A stretch of 34,486 nucleotides of DNA. Origin: Mycobacteriaceae bacterium (GTDB taxonomy: Bacteria > Actinomycetota > Actinomycetes > Mycobacteriales > Mycobacteriaceae). Position numbers and translations under genes: made by a program. Shown here one piece after another: positions 17,014 through 24,394 of this stretch (its first letter is position 1; each line of letters starts with the position of its first letter). Under the pieces are notes generated by a model, which saw nothing but the letters and a program-made list of their open reading frames with translations, did no database searches and was not told the DNA's origin. The DNA is taken from assembly GCA_019245755.1 (NCBI GenBank), contig JAFARC010000026.1:1-34486 (forward strand). Reading direction: 5' to 3'.

Positions 17014-17190
17014 GGATGTGCCTTGCTTTCGTTGTCGGTTGCCGCCCGACACCGGGTGATGTCGGGCCCTGGCGCCTACGGGCTGCCGGACCCGCCCTGA
17101 GGCGGGACCGCCCGGCATGCCGGTACGAGCTGGCTCGTGGTGCAGACGCGCGAAGTCAACCCACTGACGTGGGTCGCGGGGACGAGCTTA
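17014..17190 (-). promoter_or_regulatory. Structured rpsB 5' leader with candidate -10
   Basis: Three perfect stems lie between the candidate -10 TAAGCT (17190-17185, minus strand) and rpsB: CCCAC/GTGGG at 17160-17173 with a 4-nt loop, CCCGCC/GGCGGG at 17091-17106 with a 4-nt loop, and CCCGACA/TGTCGGG at 17045-17066 with an 8-nt loop. Such a leader could mediate S2-dependent control. The -10 is weakly supported and no -35 is visible. Confidence 0.4.
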
Positions 17191-17196
17191 CATTGT

Positions 17197-17213
17197 GCCT
17201 GGCCGCGCCAGGC
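17197..17213. terminator. Perfect 7-bp hairpin between xerC and rpsB
   Basis: GCCTGGC-CGC-GCCAGGC, 16 bp after the xerC stop on the minus strand. There is no T tract, so it may be a mycobacterial-style terminator without a U tail or a processing site. Confidence 0.35.
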
Positions 17214-17228
17214 AGGCTGGTCCGCTGC

Positions 17229-18149
17229 TCAGGCCCGGGGATGCGCCTGATCGTGGACGGCCCGCAGCCGCGCAACGGTGACGTGGGTATACAGCTGCGT
17301 GGTGGCCAGCGTGCTGTGGCCGAGGAGTTCTTGGACGATGCGCAGATCGGCGCCGCCCTCGAGTAGGTGGGTGGCCGCGCTGTGCCGCAGGCCGTGGGGC
17401 CCGATGTCGGGTGCGCCGTCGACGGCGGCCACGGTTTGGTGGACCACGGTGCGGGCCTGTCGTTGGTCGAGGCGCCGACCGCGGGCGCCGAGCAGCAGCG
17501 CCGGACCGGACTCGGCGGTGGCCAGCACGGGCCGGCCGTCGGCGAGCCAGGCGTGCAGCGCGTCGTGCGCGGGTTCGCCGAACGGGACGGTGCGTTGTTT
17601 GTTGCCCTTGCCCAACACCCGAAGCAGCCGGTGGCCGGTGTCCACGTCGTCGACGTCCAGCCCGCACAGCTCGCCGACCCGGATGCCGGTGGCATACAGC
17701 AGCTCGACGATCAGGCGGTCGCGCAGTGCGAGCGGGTCCCGTTGCCGAGCACCGGATGTCGCGGCGGACATCGCCTCGAGGGCCTGGTCCTGGCGCAGCA
17801 CCGCGGGCAGCGTGCGCCGGGCCCTGGGCAGTTGCAGGCGGGTGGCCGGATCGGAGGCCAGCCGTCCTCGCCGCGTCGCCCACGCGGTGAACGTCTTCAC
17901 GGCAGAGGTGCGCCGGGCCAGGGTGGTGCGTGCGACGCCGGCGCCGGCCTGTGCCGCGAGCCACGAACGCAGGATGGGCAGGCTCAGATCCGCCAGGGCG
18001 GCATCGGATTTGCGGGCGGCGAGGAAATCGAAGAGTGCTCCGATGTCGCCCAGATATGCGCGTCGAGTATGCGCCGAACGCCCGCGTTCGAGGGTCAGAT
18101 GATCGGCGAACTCGTCGAGGATCGCGGACAACTGGGGCGGGGGGGTCAC
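17229..18149 (-). CDS. xerC: Tyrosine recombinase XerC
   Basis: A 306-residue site-specific recombinase that, with XerD, resolves chromosome dimers at dif. The N-terminal SAM-like core-binding domain contains [19 protein letters not shown]. The catalytic domain shows ATGIRVGEL (catalytic Arg), [11 protein letters not shown] (Lys), [10 protein letters not shown] (His-x-x-Arg), [10 protein letters not shown] (His) and the nucleophile Tyr in LYTHV. The GTG at 18149 ([14 protein letters not shown]) gives the usual family length; an ATG-type start 40 codons further up would add an Arg-rich stretch not seen in homologues. Its place upstream of rpsB is as in other mycobacteria, apart from any PPE genes there. 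Confidence 0.93.
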   Translation of the reverse strand: MTPPPQLSAILDEFADHLTLERGRSAHTRRAYLGDIGALFDFLAARKSDAALADLSLPILRSWLAAQAGAGVARTTLARRTSAVKTFTAWATRRGRLASDPATRLQLPRARRTLPAVLRQDQALEAMSAATSGARQRDPLALRDRLIVELLYATGIRVGELCGLDVDDVDTGHRLLRVLGKGNKQRTVPFGEPAHDALHAWLADGRPVLATAESGPALLLGARGRRLDQRQARTVVHQTVAAVDGAPDIGPHGLRHSAATHLLEGGADLRIVQELLGHSTLATTQLYTHVTVARLRAVHDQAHPRA

Positions 18150-18232
18150 CGCTCTACGGTGGCATCCGCGGGCGGCGAAACCGCGACGACGACGCGGCGT
18201 GTCGAACGGCGTCATGCCGTACTGCGCGGCAC

Positions 18233-19540
18233 TCAGCCCAACGCGCTGCCCTTCAGCCACCGCTGCCACGGCACCGTCCAGTCACCGTTTTGCCCGATCT
18301 GCAGCGCCGGTCCGCCGGTGTTGCGCACTTCCACGACATCGCCGGGCAGGGAGAAGTTGTAAAACCAGGTGGCGTTGCCGGCGTTGAGGTTCAAACATCC
18401 GTGGGATGTGTCGGTGTTGCCCTGCGCCCACACCGTGCTGTCGAGCTCGTGAAGGTAGATACCGTCGGTGCTGATGCGGGTGGCGTACTTGATCGACTCG
18501 CGGTATCCCAGGCGGGAGTTGATCGGCAACCCGAACGTGGAGGAATCCATGATCACCGGGTTGCCCTTGTCCAGAACCGTGTACACGCCGGGCGGGGTCC
18601 AGAACGACAGCGTGCGGCCGGCTATCTCCTGCGTTCCGCCCATGCCCATCGAGGTCGGCATCGTGCGGACCAGGGTTCCGTTGTTGTAGACGCTCACCTG
18701 TTTGGCGGTGTCGTCGGCGATCGATACGTGTGCGTCCCCGATTTTGAACGACACGTGGCTGTCTTCCTGGCCGTACAGCCCGCCGCCCAGCGCGGCGCCA
18801 TAGATGTTTGCCGAAGCGGTGACCGTCGTGCCGGGCGGGTAATACTTCTCGGGGCGCCAGTGCACGTTCTGGTCATCCACCCAGTACCAAGATCCCGCCA
18901 CCGCAGACGATGTGGTCACGCTCAGCCGACGCTCCGCCGCGGCGTGATCGGTGACCGGCTCGTCGAAGTGGGCCACCACGACGGTTCCGACCCCGTACGT
19001 GCCGCCGTCCTGCAGCGCCGCTCCGGAGGTGGTGTTCAGATACACCTTCGTCTGGTTGCTCGGGGTCAGCGTGGAAAAGCTCGCCACCTGCCTGGTGGTG
19101 ACTCCATGGGTCCCGCGGCTGGCGACGGTGAGGGTATAGGTGCGGCCGTAGCCCAGCGGAACCGCCGGCTTCCAGGACGTGTCGTCCGGCGTCATGATTC
19201 CCGCGATCGGCTTGCCGGCGTCGTTGACCATCTCGACGTCGGTCAGCACCCCGGAGGCAGCCGTCACCAAGACACGGCCCAGCGGGTCGATGTCGCGGGC
19301 ATCGGGGGCGGGCGTGATCGAGACCACAGCGGCCGCCGGCGGCGGCGCAGCGGCACGACCGGCCACGTGCGCGGTGCAGTCGATCGCGCAGCGCAAGGCC
19401 AGCGCGCTGGCGACGGCGCCGGACCCTAGGGTCAGCACCACAACCGCCGCGACGCATAGCGCGCGGACCTGCTGGTTGAACGTCAACGACGTAGCTCCAA
19501 GGTCAGTCGGGGGAGGGCCAGCCGGCACACTGCGGATCAC
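18233..19540 (-). CDS. L,D-transpeptidase (YkuD) with Ig-like domains
   Basis: A 435-residue extracytoplasmic enzyme that would form 3-3 cross-links in mycobacterial peptidoglycan or attach proteins to it. A single N-terminal membrane segment (residues about 24-48, [20 protein letters not shown]) acts as anchor or signal. Two beta-rich Ig-like domains (about 70-170 and 170-260) precede the YkuD domain. The catalytic motif is SHGCLNLN with His380 and Cys382, and the lid region includes [13 protein letters not shown]. It resembles the mycobacterial Ldt group, but I cannot say which paralog. The GTG at 19540 has a closely placed GGAG, so a slightly later start is possible. I recall no Ldt between xerC and viuB in M. 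tuberculosis. Confidence 0.9.
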   Translation of the reverse strand: MIRSVPAGPPPTDLGATSLTFNQQVRALCVAAVVVLTLGSGAVASALALRCAIDCTAHVAGRAAAPPPAAAVVSITPAPDARDIDPLGRVLVTAASGVLTDVEMVNDAGKPIAGIMTPDDTSWKPAVPLGYGRTYTLTVASRGTHGVTTRQVASFSTLTPSNQTKVYLNTTSGAALQDGGTYGVGTVVVAHFDEPVTDHAAAERRLSVTTSSAVAGSWYWVDDQNVHWRPEKYYPPGTTVTASANIYGAALGGGLYGQEDSHVSFKIGDAHVSIADDTAKQVSVYNNGTLVRTMPTSMGMGGTQEIAGRTLSFWTPPGVYTVLDKGNPVIMDSSTFGLPINSRLGYRESIKYATRISTDGIYLHELDSTVWAQGNTDTSHGCLNLNAGNATWFYNFSLPGDVVEVRNTGGPALQIGQNGDWTVPWQRWLKGSALG

Positions 19541-19636
19541 GCTCCGTCATCCGTGCGGGGCGACCCCGATGCTAGCCGGGCTCGGTGGGGAGCGCTCGGC
19601 GAGATCAGCGCGCGGTCAACGACGGCGGGGCAAACG

Positions 19637-20155
19637 TCACAGCTGACGAGCGATCAGGCGGCGGCCGTCATCGTGAAACCCGCGGCTGCGGTAGTACGTG
19701 TCGAGGCGGCTTACATCGCGGCCGTTGGACGCGACGACGAGTTCCAGATAACGACAGCCGCGCCGGCGTGCCCATCGGGCACTGTCATCGATCAGCCGGC
19801 CGGCTATTCCCCCACATCGGGCCGCCGGGGCGACGTAAAGATCCTCCAACTCGGCGATGAGCCCGTTCTCGAGCCCAAAACTCGTCGTGGTGATCGCGAA
19901 CGCCACCGGCTCGCGATCCAACACGGCCACCGCTGTTCGCGCCGCTTCCGACGACAGCAGGCCGGCCAGGTTGAGCCGCAGCTCGTCGGCGGGTGTGGTG
20001 AAGCCTTCTGCGGTGTAGAACGCCGTCGCCAGCACCAGAACCGCCTCGAGGTCCGCAGGACCTGCGGCGTGCACCGCCACCGGCGAGGATGCCGTCAACC
20101 CCGCGGTCTTGTGCGACATGCCCATCAGCCAGGCGGTGGTCCGTGCGTTGCGCAT
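19637..20155 (-). CDS. GNAT-family N-acetyltransferase
   Basis: An acetyltransferase of about 172 residues that would transfer acetyl from acetyl-CoA to an amine. The fold is recognisable from VAVHAAGPADLEAVLVLA, the motif A region LEDLYVAPAARCGGIAGRLID (pyrophosphate-binding loop written R-C-G-G-I-A) and the end LDTYYRSRGFHDDGRRL. The start is uncertain: ATGs at 20155, 20125 and 20119 all lack a good ribosome site. 20155 is given because it is the first after the viuB stop (20190); 20119 would begin just before the conserved fold. Substrate unknown. The closeness to viuB may mean co-transcription. Confidence 0.8.
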   Translation of the reverse strand: MRNARTTAWLMGMSHKTAGLTASSPVAVHAAGPADLEAVLVLATAFYTAEGFTTPADELRLNLAGLLSSEAARTAVAVLDREPVAFAITTTSFGLENGLIAELEDLYVAPAARCGGIAGRLIDDSARWARRRGCRYLELVVASNGRDVSRLDTYYRSRGFHDDGRRLIARQL

Positions 20156-20189
20156 GCAATAGTCACGACCAAACAGTGCCCGTCGTTCA

Positions 20190-21044
20190 TCAGCGGCCTT
20201 CTTCGGCCGCCTCCGCCGCCGCCAGTTCGCGCTTCCACTCACGGAACGACTCCTCGGTGCGGCCCCGCCGCCAGTACCCGGAAATCGACGCCCACTTCGC
20301 GTCGACCCCGCGCTGCTTGCGGATGTAGGGCCGCAGATTGTGCATCACGGCCTGCGCCTCGCCATGAATGAACACCTGGACCTGGCCGGGAAGCCAGTGG
20401 GCCGCCCTGACGGCGGCGATCAACGGGGCGTGGTCACCGGCGCGGTCCTCGGGCACGAGGTCGGCACGGCCGCCACGGTAGACCCAGTTCAGCTCGACAT
20501 CGGCCGCCGATTCCAGCGTGATCTGATCGTTTGGATCGGCAACCTCGACGAACACCCGCGCCACGGCCTTCGGCGGCAGCGCCTCCAGCGTCGCGCCGAT
20601 CGCGGGCAGCGCTGACTCGTCACCGGCGATCAGGTGCCAGTCGGCGGCGGGGTCGGGCGCATAGGCCCCGCTCGGTCCCATGAGGTATGCGCGCTGACCG
20701 GGTTGCGCCGCCAGCGCCCATGGTCCGGCCACACCGTGTTCGCCGTGCACCACGAAGTCGATCGCCATCTCGCGGCGTTGGGTGTCGATCCAGCGCACGG
20801 TGAACGTGCGGATCGGTGGCTGATGGTCCTGCGGCAGCTCGCGAAAGCTGTCCAGCGTCAGCGGGGCGGGTAAGGAAGCGACGTCGGTGTCCTCACGGAC
20901 GAACACCACCTTGCAGTATGCGTCGGTGAAGCTGTTCGGCGCGAATGTGCCAAATCCGCTGCCGCCCAGCACAACCCGCACGATGTGCGGCGACAGCTGT
21001 TCGGTGCCGATCACCTCAAAGGTATGCACTGGTCGTCCTGCCAC
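20190..21044 (-). CDS. viuB: Siderophore-interacting FAD-binding protein ViuB
   Basis: A 284-residue siderophore-interacting protein, which uses FAD and NAD(P)H to release iron from ferric siderophore complexes in the cytoplasm. The FAD-binding barrel contains RTFTVRWID, with the conserved Arg-x-Tyr/Phe-Thr type motif, and IDFVVHGEHGVAGPWALAAQPG. The NAD(P) domain has HLIAGDESALPAI, and the C-terminal block HGEAQAVMHNLRPYIRKQ is typical. The GTG at 21044 (MAGRPVHTFEV) is preceded by GGGGAGGTG, which decides the start over the ATG at 21080. In mycobacteria it is usually iron-regulated, but I do not see a clear IdeR box here. Confidence 0.92.
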   Translation of the reverse strand: MAGRPVHTFEVIGTEQLSPHIVRVVLGGSGFGTFAPNSFTDAYCKVVFVREDTDVASLPAPLTLDSFRELPQDHQPPIRTFTVRWIDTQRREMAIDFVVHGEHGVAGPWALAAQPGQRAYLMGPSGAYAPDPAADWHLIAGDESALPAIGATLEALPPKAVARVFVEVADPNDQITLESAADVELNWVYRGGRADLVPEDRAGDHAPLIAAVRAAHWLPGQVQVFIHGEAQAVMHNLRPYIRKQRGVDAKWASISGYWRRGRTEESFREWKRELAAAEAAEEGR

Positions 21045-21056
21045 GTCACCTCCCCG

Positions 21057-21090
21057 ATAGTCGTTAGTACGTCTTATCAACTATACGGGC
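21057..21090 (-). promoter_or_regulatory. viuB promoter -10 and interrupted dyad
   Basis: An AT-rich island directly upstream of viuB. On the minus strand TATAGT (21084-21079) is a good -10. It overlaps an interrupted dyad, ATAGT at 21057-21061 and ACTAT at 21080-21084, 18 bp apart. The expected IdeR palindrome (TTAGGTTAGGCTAACCTAA) is not seen. Confidence 0.4.
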
Positions 21091-21152
21091 ACGACGACGA
21101 TCCCGGTTGGCTGTGATGCTCGGTCTGGTCGGCTAAGGCCGCCGGTCGGCCC

Positions 21153-21178
21153 GTCATCCGCTTGGGTGGCGGCCCGAC
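21153..21178 (+). repeat. Dispersed direct repeat, copy A
   Basis: GTCATCCGCTTGGGTG at 21153-21168 is repeated exactly at 24316-24331. The longer TCATCC-GCTTGGGTGGCGGCCCGACT matches 23352-23378 with one insertion and one substitution. It lies just outside viuB and marks one edge of the extra DNA between viuB and dprA. Confidence 0.6.
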
Positions 21179-21395
21179 TCTCAAGGGTTGGCTGCTCGGT
21201 TGCCCGTTTGCATGCTCGCCAGCACAGCACCGTCACCGCTCGTCCCACTGATCCGCTCATCCGGTTACTGTCGGTGACGAGGGTCACACTGCACCAGTTT
21301 GTGATTTCCCTGCGGGCATGCCCTGCAGTCGGTATGAATCTCCTGGGTTGGGATCAGAACGACGCCCTAACGGCGCCGCGGGGGAAGGCAAACGA

Positions 21396-22067
21396 ATGAG
21401 AACCACGGGGATAGTCGCTGCCGTCGTGGCGGGCAGTGCACTCACAGTTGGCACATCGCTGGCGGCGGCGTCGGCCAACGCGGATGCGACCGGCACCGTG
21501 AAGGCGCAAACTCAGCGCACAACCGCGGCGAACCTGGGCTCGCAGGACGGCGTCTACAACGTGGGCGACAAGCTGACGCTCCTCTGCTCGACCCAAGGGG
21601 AGAACGTGAAGGGGTACTTCAGCTTCAACGAGCCGAATGGCGGCTGGGACAACCTCTGGTACCGGACATCGGACGACCACTATGTCGCAGACGTTGACAT
21701 CGAGACCGGCACCCTTAAATCGGTCACGCCCAACTGTTCCGACTTCGACGCCCAACGGGCGCAACCGCAGCCGCAACCGCAACCTCAACCACAGCCGCAG
21801 CCCCAGGCACAGCCGCAAGTTCTTGGTCCGGTCAACGGCCCCGATGTCGCAGCTTGGTGTAACGCCTCGCACGGCATGAACATCATCTACAGCGCCGGGC
21901 CGACCAACCCCTCCGACCCTTACTCGTGGCGTTGCACGCTGCCGCCGTATTTCATCCCCGGCGATGGGGTGGACATGAACGCCGCGTGCACGCTCAAGTA
22001 CGGTAGCCCGGCGTATTCCTTCGTCGGCGATCCGCACCAAGCCCACTCCTGGATGTGCCGCCGATAA
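21396..22067 (+). CDS. Secreted protein: SH3-like domain, QP-repeat linker, duplicated Cys module
   Basis: A 223-residue exported protein. The ATG at 21396 is 7 nt after GGGGAAGG. The signal peptide ends around ASANADA. Residues about 45-125 look like a bacterial SH3-like domain (GVYNVGDKLTLLCSTQG, NLWYRTSDDHYVADVDIETG). A Gln-Pro linker of about nine repeats follows. The C-terminal 70 residues consist of two similar Cys modules: DVAAWCNASHG to PYSWRC, and DMNAACTLKYG to AHSWMC. SH3-like domains of this kind often bind peptidoglycan; the Cys modules probably form one disulfide each. A cell-wall role is an inference. The DNA around it is part of the insertion between viuB and dprA. Confidence 0.75.
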   Translation: MRTTGIVAAVVAGSALTVGTSLAAASANADATGTVKAQTQRTTAANLGSQDGVYNVGDKLTLLCSTQGENVKGYFSFNEPNGGWDNLWYRTSDDHYVADVDIETGTLKSVTPNCSDFDAQRAQPQPQPQPQPQPQPQAQPQVLGPVNGPDVAAWCNASHGMNIIYSAGPTNPSDPYSWRCTLPPYFIPGDGVDMNAACTLKYGSPAYSFVGDPHQAHSWMCRR

Positions 22068-22188
22068 CTGCTCCGCGAGTGTGCGGCATCGGCAGTTTCA
22101 CGAGGACTTGGACCCGGGGGGTGGACCTTTCGATTCCCACAAACGCCTTGCATGGCGCTGCCGACCTAGACAACCGACAGGAGATCCG

Positions 22189-22524
22189 ATGAAGAAACTA
22201 CTTATCGGCACGGTGGCTGTTACGGCAGCAATCGCCCTCGCTCCAACGGCGCACGCCGATGAGAATGCATTCCTCAACCACATGGCGGCAAGTGAGGTTA
22301 CGTCCGCCAACGGGCCACAGGACTTATTGAACTCTGGATATATCGTCTGCGACGACATACGGAATGGCGCGTCGTATATCCACGAGACGGAGAAGCTGAT
22401 AGCCGTCTCCGCGGTTGGTGCCGAGCGTGGGCGGGAGACACCAACGTTGACGCCCGACCAGGCGGCCGACATCGCCCGATACGCCGTGGACGACCTGTGC
22501 CCAGGCGCAGATGGGTTGAGCTGA
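22189..22524 (+). CDS. DUF732-like secreted protein
   Basis: A 111-residue exported protein. The ATG at 22189 is preceded by CAGGAG at good distance. The signal peptide is MKKLLIGTVAVTAAIALAPT with cleavage after AHA. The mature part has the pattern of mycobacterial DUF732 proteins: DENAFLNHM near the start, then GYIVCDDIRNGAS with a first Cys, LTPDQAADIARYAVDDLCPG with a second Cys near the end. These are small helical secreted proteins of unknown role, often in many copies per genome. Codon use is less GC-rich than in the neighbouring housekeeping genes, suggesting transfer or relaxed selection. Confidence 0.8.
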   Translation: MKKLLIGTVAVTAAIALAPTAHADENAFLNHMAASEVTSANGPQDLLNSGYIVCDDIRNGASYIHETEKLIAVSAVGAERGRETPTLTPDQAADIARYAVDDLCPGADGLS

Positions 22525-22540
22525 GCAAGAGTAATGACAC

Positions 22541-23015
22541 GTGGAATCTTTACTCGCCGTGGTCTGCGCAGCCGTTCTCGTCGTAGGTCTCACGGGGTGT
22601 GGCGGCGGACAGCACAACAACGTCAAAACGCCACCAGCCGCACCCAATAATGCGTTTGATGGCACACCGGCTAAACCTGGCAACGCTCGCGGAACCGCGG
22701 TGGCTGACGGCAAAGAGCTGAACATCCAGAGCGGTTGGTGCCGGTTGAACTCCCCTGGGTCGGCATTTCCCTTTGGGGACCCGACCCGTTGCAGTCGGCC
22801 AACGTTGAACTAGATGACCTATCCGATACGCCAAAAGTGCACTCAGTCACCGTTGAAGTCGACGGCCAGACCATTGGATAACCGTCGATGCCAACGTGTT
22901 TGGTGAAAGCGCCCAGGCCTCGAAGGACGGCAGCGCCTACAAGATCACCGGCAGCGGTTGGCAGGTCGGCACATCGACCACGAAACCATTCGAAATAACA
23001 GCGACTTGCTCATAA
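22541..23015 (+). pseudogene. Frameshifted LpqH-like lipoprotein
   Basis: The start GTG at 22541 encodes a lipoprotein signal ending VVGLTGC, followed by VADGKELNIQSGWC, which resembles the LpqH core. Near 22760 the frame is lost and continues one frame over as SLWGPDPLQSANVELDDLSD and HSVTVEVDGQTIG to a stop near 22880. The following frame resumes ITVDANVFGESAQASKDG and YKITGSGWQ, ending TTKPFEITATCS before TAA at 23013-23015. The ending matches the LpqH family (YKFTGTATG and FEVDATCP in the copy at 9681). Two frameshifts are needed, so the gene is broken unless the sequence has errors. Confidence 0.7.
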
Positions 23016-23424
23016 TCCGGCCGGCGGCACGATGGTCCGGTGGGCAAGCTCTCCGCTACGGGGGATCGGCGCTGTGGCTAGCCCGTTGATGAGTCGGGAA
23101 AACGGTTGTCGGTGGCCCGGTCTAGCGTGTAATGGTTCTCGTGGGGTTTCGTGTTGTACCGCTATCGCAAATCTTGGCCGAGCGGCATCCCGTGCTGCTC
23201 GGCCTGGCTGTCGTGCTCCGCTTTCTCGCCTGTTCTTGCGGCCGCCGTGTCACCTGCACATCCGAATGGGGCGCGACAGCGTACGGGGCCGCCACTTGCC
23301 GCAGGGTGCAGTCTGCTCGATGGTCCTGCCCGGGTGCGCTAGCGATGCCCCTCATCCTGCTTGGGTGGCGGGCCGACTGCTGTCCCGGAGTTGCCCTCTA
23401 CTCGATTCTGTTGCGCCTTGCCCC
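23016..23424. other. Apparently non-coding stretch in the insertion
   Basis: 409 bp with several open frames but none with a ribosome site, family resemblance or mycobacterial codon pattern that I trust. It contains dispersed repeat copy B (23352-23378). Base use is mixed and less GC-rich than the backbone. Confidence 0.5.
23352..23378 (+). repeat. Dispersed direct repeat, copy B
   Basis: TCATCCTGCTTGGGTGGCGG followed by GCCGACT matches copy A at 21154-21178 except for one inserted T and one G/C change. It lies inside the extra DNA between viuB and dprA. Confidence 0.55.
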
Positions 23425-23637
23425 TCACGTCCAACTCGTGAACCCCGCGCAGATGCAGTCTTGGTTGCCATGGTCGCCGGTCCTTTCATGGCACACCTTC
23501 TCGCTCTTGGCCGAAGCTTTCAGGTTGTGCGCCTCTTTCGCGTGACCGCAATTACGGCAGTACTCCGACACCTCACCCCGGCGGCGGCGCCGGCCACGTC
23601 CTCTGACCAAACCAACGACCCCGGACACCCAGCTCAT
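23425..23637 (-). CDS. Small zinc-ribbon-like protein (phage-type)
   Basis: A 70-residue protein. A short hydrophobic start (MSWVSGVVGLV) and an Arg-rich stretch are followed by YCRNCGHAKEAHN, EKVCHERTG and DCICAGFTSW. The Cys/His pattern (C-x2-C-G-H...H...C...C-x-C-x-G-F) is that of small Zn-binding proteins common in actinobacteriophages and mobile regions; that is recognition by pattern. The start at 23637 is preferred to the ATG two codons earlier because GAAGGG lies 6 nt before it. Function unknown. Its presence supports a mobile origin of the 21.1-24.3 kb insert. Confidence 0.6.
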   Translation of the reverse strand: MSWVSGVVGLVRGRGRRRRRGEVSEYCRNCGHAKEAHNLKASAKSEKVCHERTGDHGNQDCICAGFTSWT

Positions 23638-24008
23638 CGTCATCCCTTCACATCAGGTCATCAGAGGGGCCGCCGGCCCGGGGAGGATCAGACAACGTTT
23701 CCCAGCAACGTGCCGGCGTGGCCGCCTTCGTCCCGGATGCTAATCCCGGACAACACGTCAGACATAGGGTTCCCGCCCAGGCAACCATGACGAGATCTGC
23801 GCGAAGATGGTGGCGGCGCCGTGACCGCCTTGCTGCGCCTGGCCCGCGACGGAGACGGCGGCGATGTGCCGCCATGGAGGCGTACGTGCTGTACATGCGG
23901 GAAGCCAACCGCTCCGCGGCTACAGGCCCAAGGTGAGAAGGCGAGGTGGACGTGTCGCGCTACCTGGCTCACCGCGCTACAGCCCGGCCACCCGCTCGAA
24001 ATGGGTGA
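23638..24008. other. Intergenic stretch between csbD and the zinc-ribbon gene
   Basis: 371 bp. The minus strand has a short frame encoding MSDVLSGISIRDEGGHAGTLL (about 25 residues to 23688) that could be a truncated gene, but it lacks a clear ribosome site. Nothing else is supported. Confidence 0.4.
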
Positions 24009-24188
24009 CTACTTCTTGAATGCGTCCTTGACCTTTTCACCAGCGTCTTTGACATTGGACTTGGCCTGGTCTGCCTTACCCTCATCATGAGTGCTTTTGT
24101 CACCGGTGACCTTGCCGACCGCTTCCTTGGCCTTCCCGCCGAGGTCTTGGGCCTTGTTCTTCGCCTTGTCTGCACCGCTCACAGTCAT
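24009..24188 (-). CDS. CsbD-family stress response protein
   Basis: A 59-residue protein reading MTVSGADKAKNKAQDLGGKA, KEAVGKVTGDK, then repeated Lys/Asp/Ala-rich segments to DAFKK. This is the standard CsbD pattern of small, highly charged, general-stress proteins of unknown mechanism (sigma-B dependent in Bacillus). The ATG at 24188 has AAGGAG about 4 nt upstream. A SigF-like promoter candidate lies about 55 bp further up, which would fit stress induction. It is in the insert between viuB and dprA. Confidence 0.85.
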   Translation of the reverse strand: MTVSGADKAKNKAQDLGGKAKEAVGKVTGDKSTHDEGKADQAKSNVKDAGEKVKDAFKK

Positions 24189-24242
24189 CTGCTCCTTATT
24201 CTCGCCGGCAATCGCCCTGCCTGGCCGACGCTATCCCCTTGG

Positions 24243-24268
24243 GTACCTCGGGAGCCGACCGTCAAACC
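24243..24268 (-). promoter_or_regulatory. SigF-like promoter upstream of csbD
   Basis: On the minus strand GGTTT (24268-24264) is followed after 15 bp by AGGTAC, one mismatch from the mycobacterial SigF consensus GGTTT-N15/16-GGGTA(C/T). The position, about 55 bp before the csbD start, is suitable. Inferred by eye. Confidence 0.4.
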
Positions 24269-24315
24269 TTCCCTACCCTTCCCCTACTCGGGTCCGAAAC
24301 AGCGAATCGTTGGCA

Positions 24316-24331
24316 GTCATCCGCTTGGGTG
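24316..24331 (+). repeat. Dispersed direct repeat, copy C
   Basis: GTCATCCGCTTGGGTG, identical to 21153-21168. It lies 64 bp beyond the dprA stop and marks the other edge of the insert between viuB and dprA. Confidence 0.6.
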
Positions 24332-24394
24332 CCAGCCCACAGAGGGTGCCGTCGATCCTTCGGCCCGAAAGGCGGTGTCGGCGGAAGCGGCTGA

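Noticed and set aside
21057..21084. Possible IdeR iron box in front of viuB
   Set aside because: The dyad present (ATAGT-N18-ACTAT) does not match the 19-bp IdeR consensus, so iron control by this site is not claimed.
21750..21815. Short repeated CAACCGCAGCCG-type sequence that might be a CRISPR or microsatellite
   Set aside because: It is the coding sequence of the Gln-Pro linker of the secreted protein; no spacers and no cas genes.
23132..23545. 137-codon plus-strand frame with hydrophobic stretches
   Set aside because: No ribosome site, no recognisable family, atypical residue mix, and it runs antisense to the zinc-ribbon gene, which is better supported.
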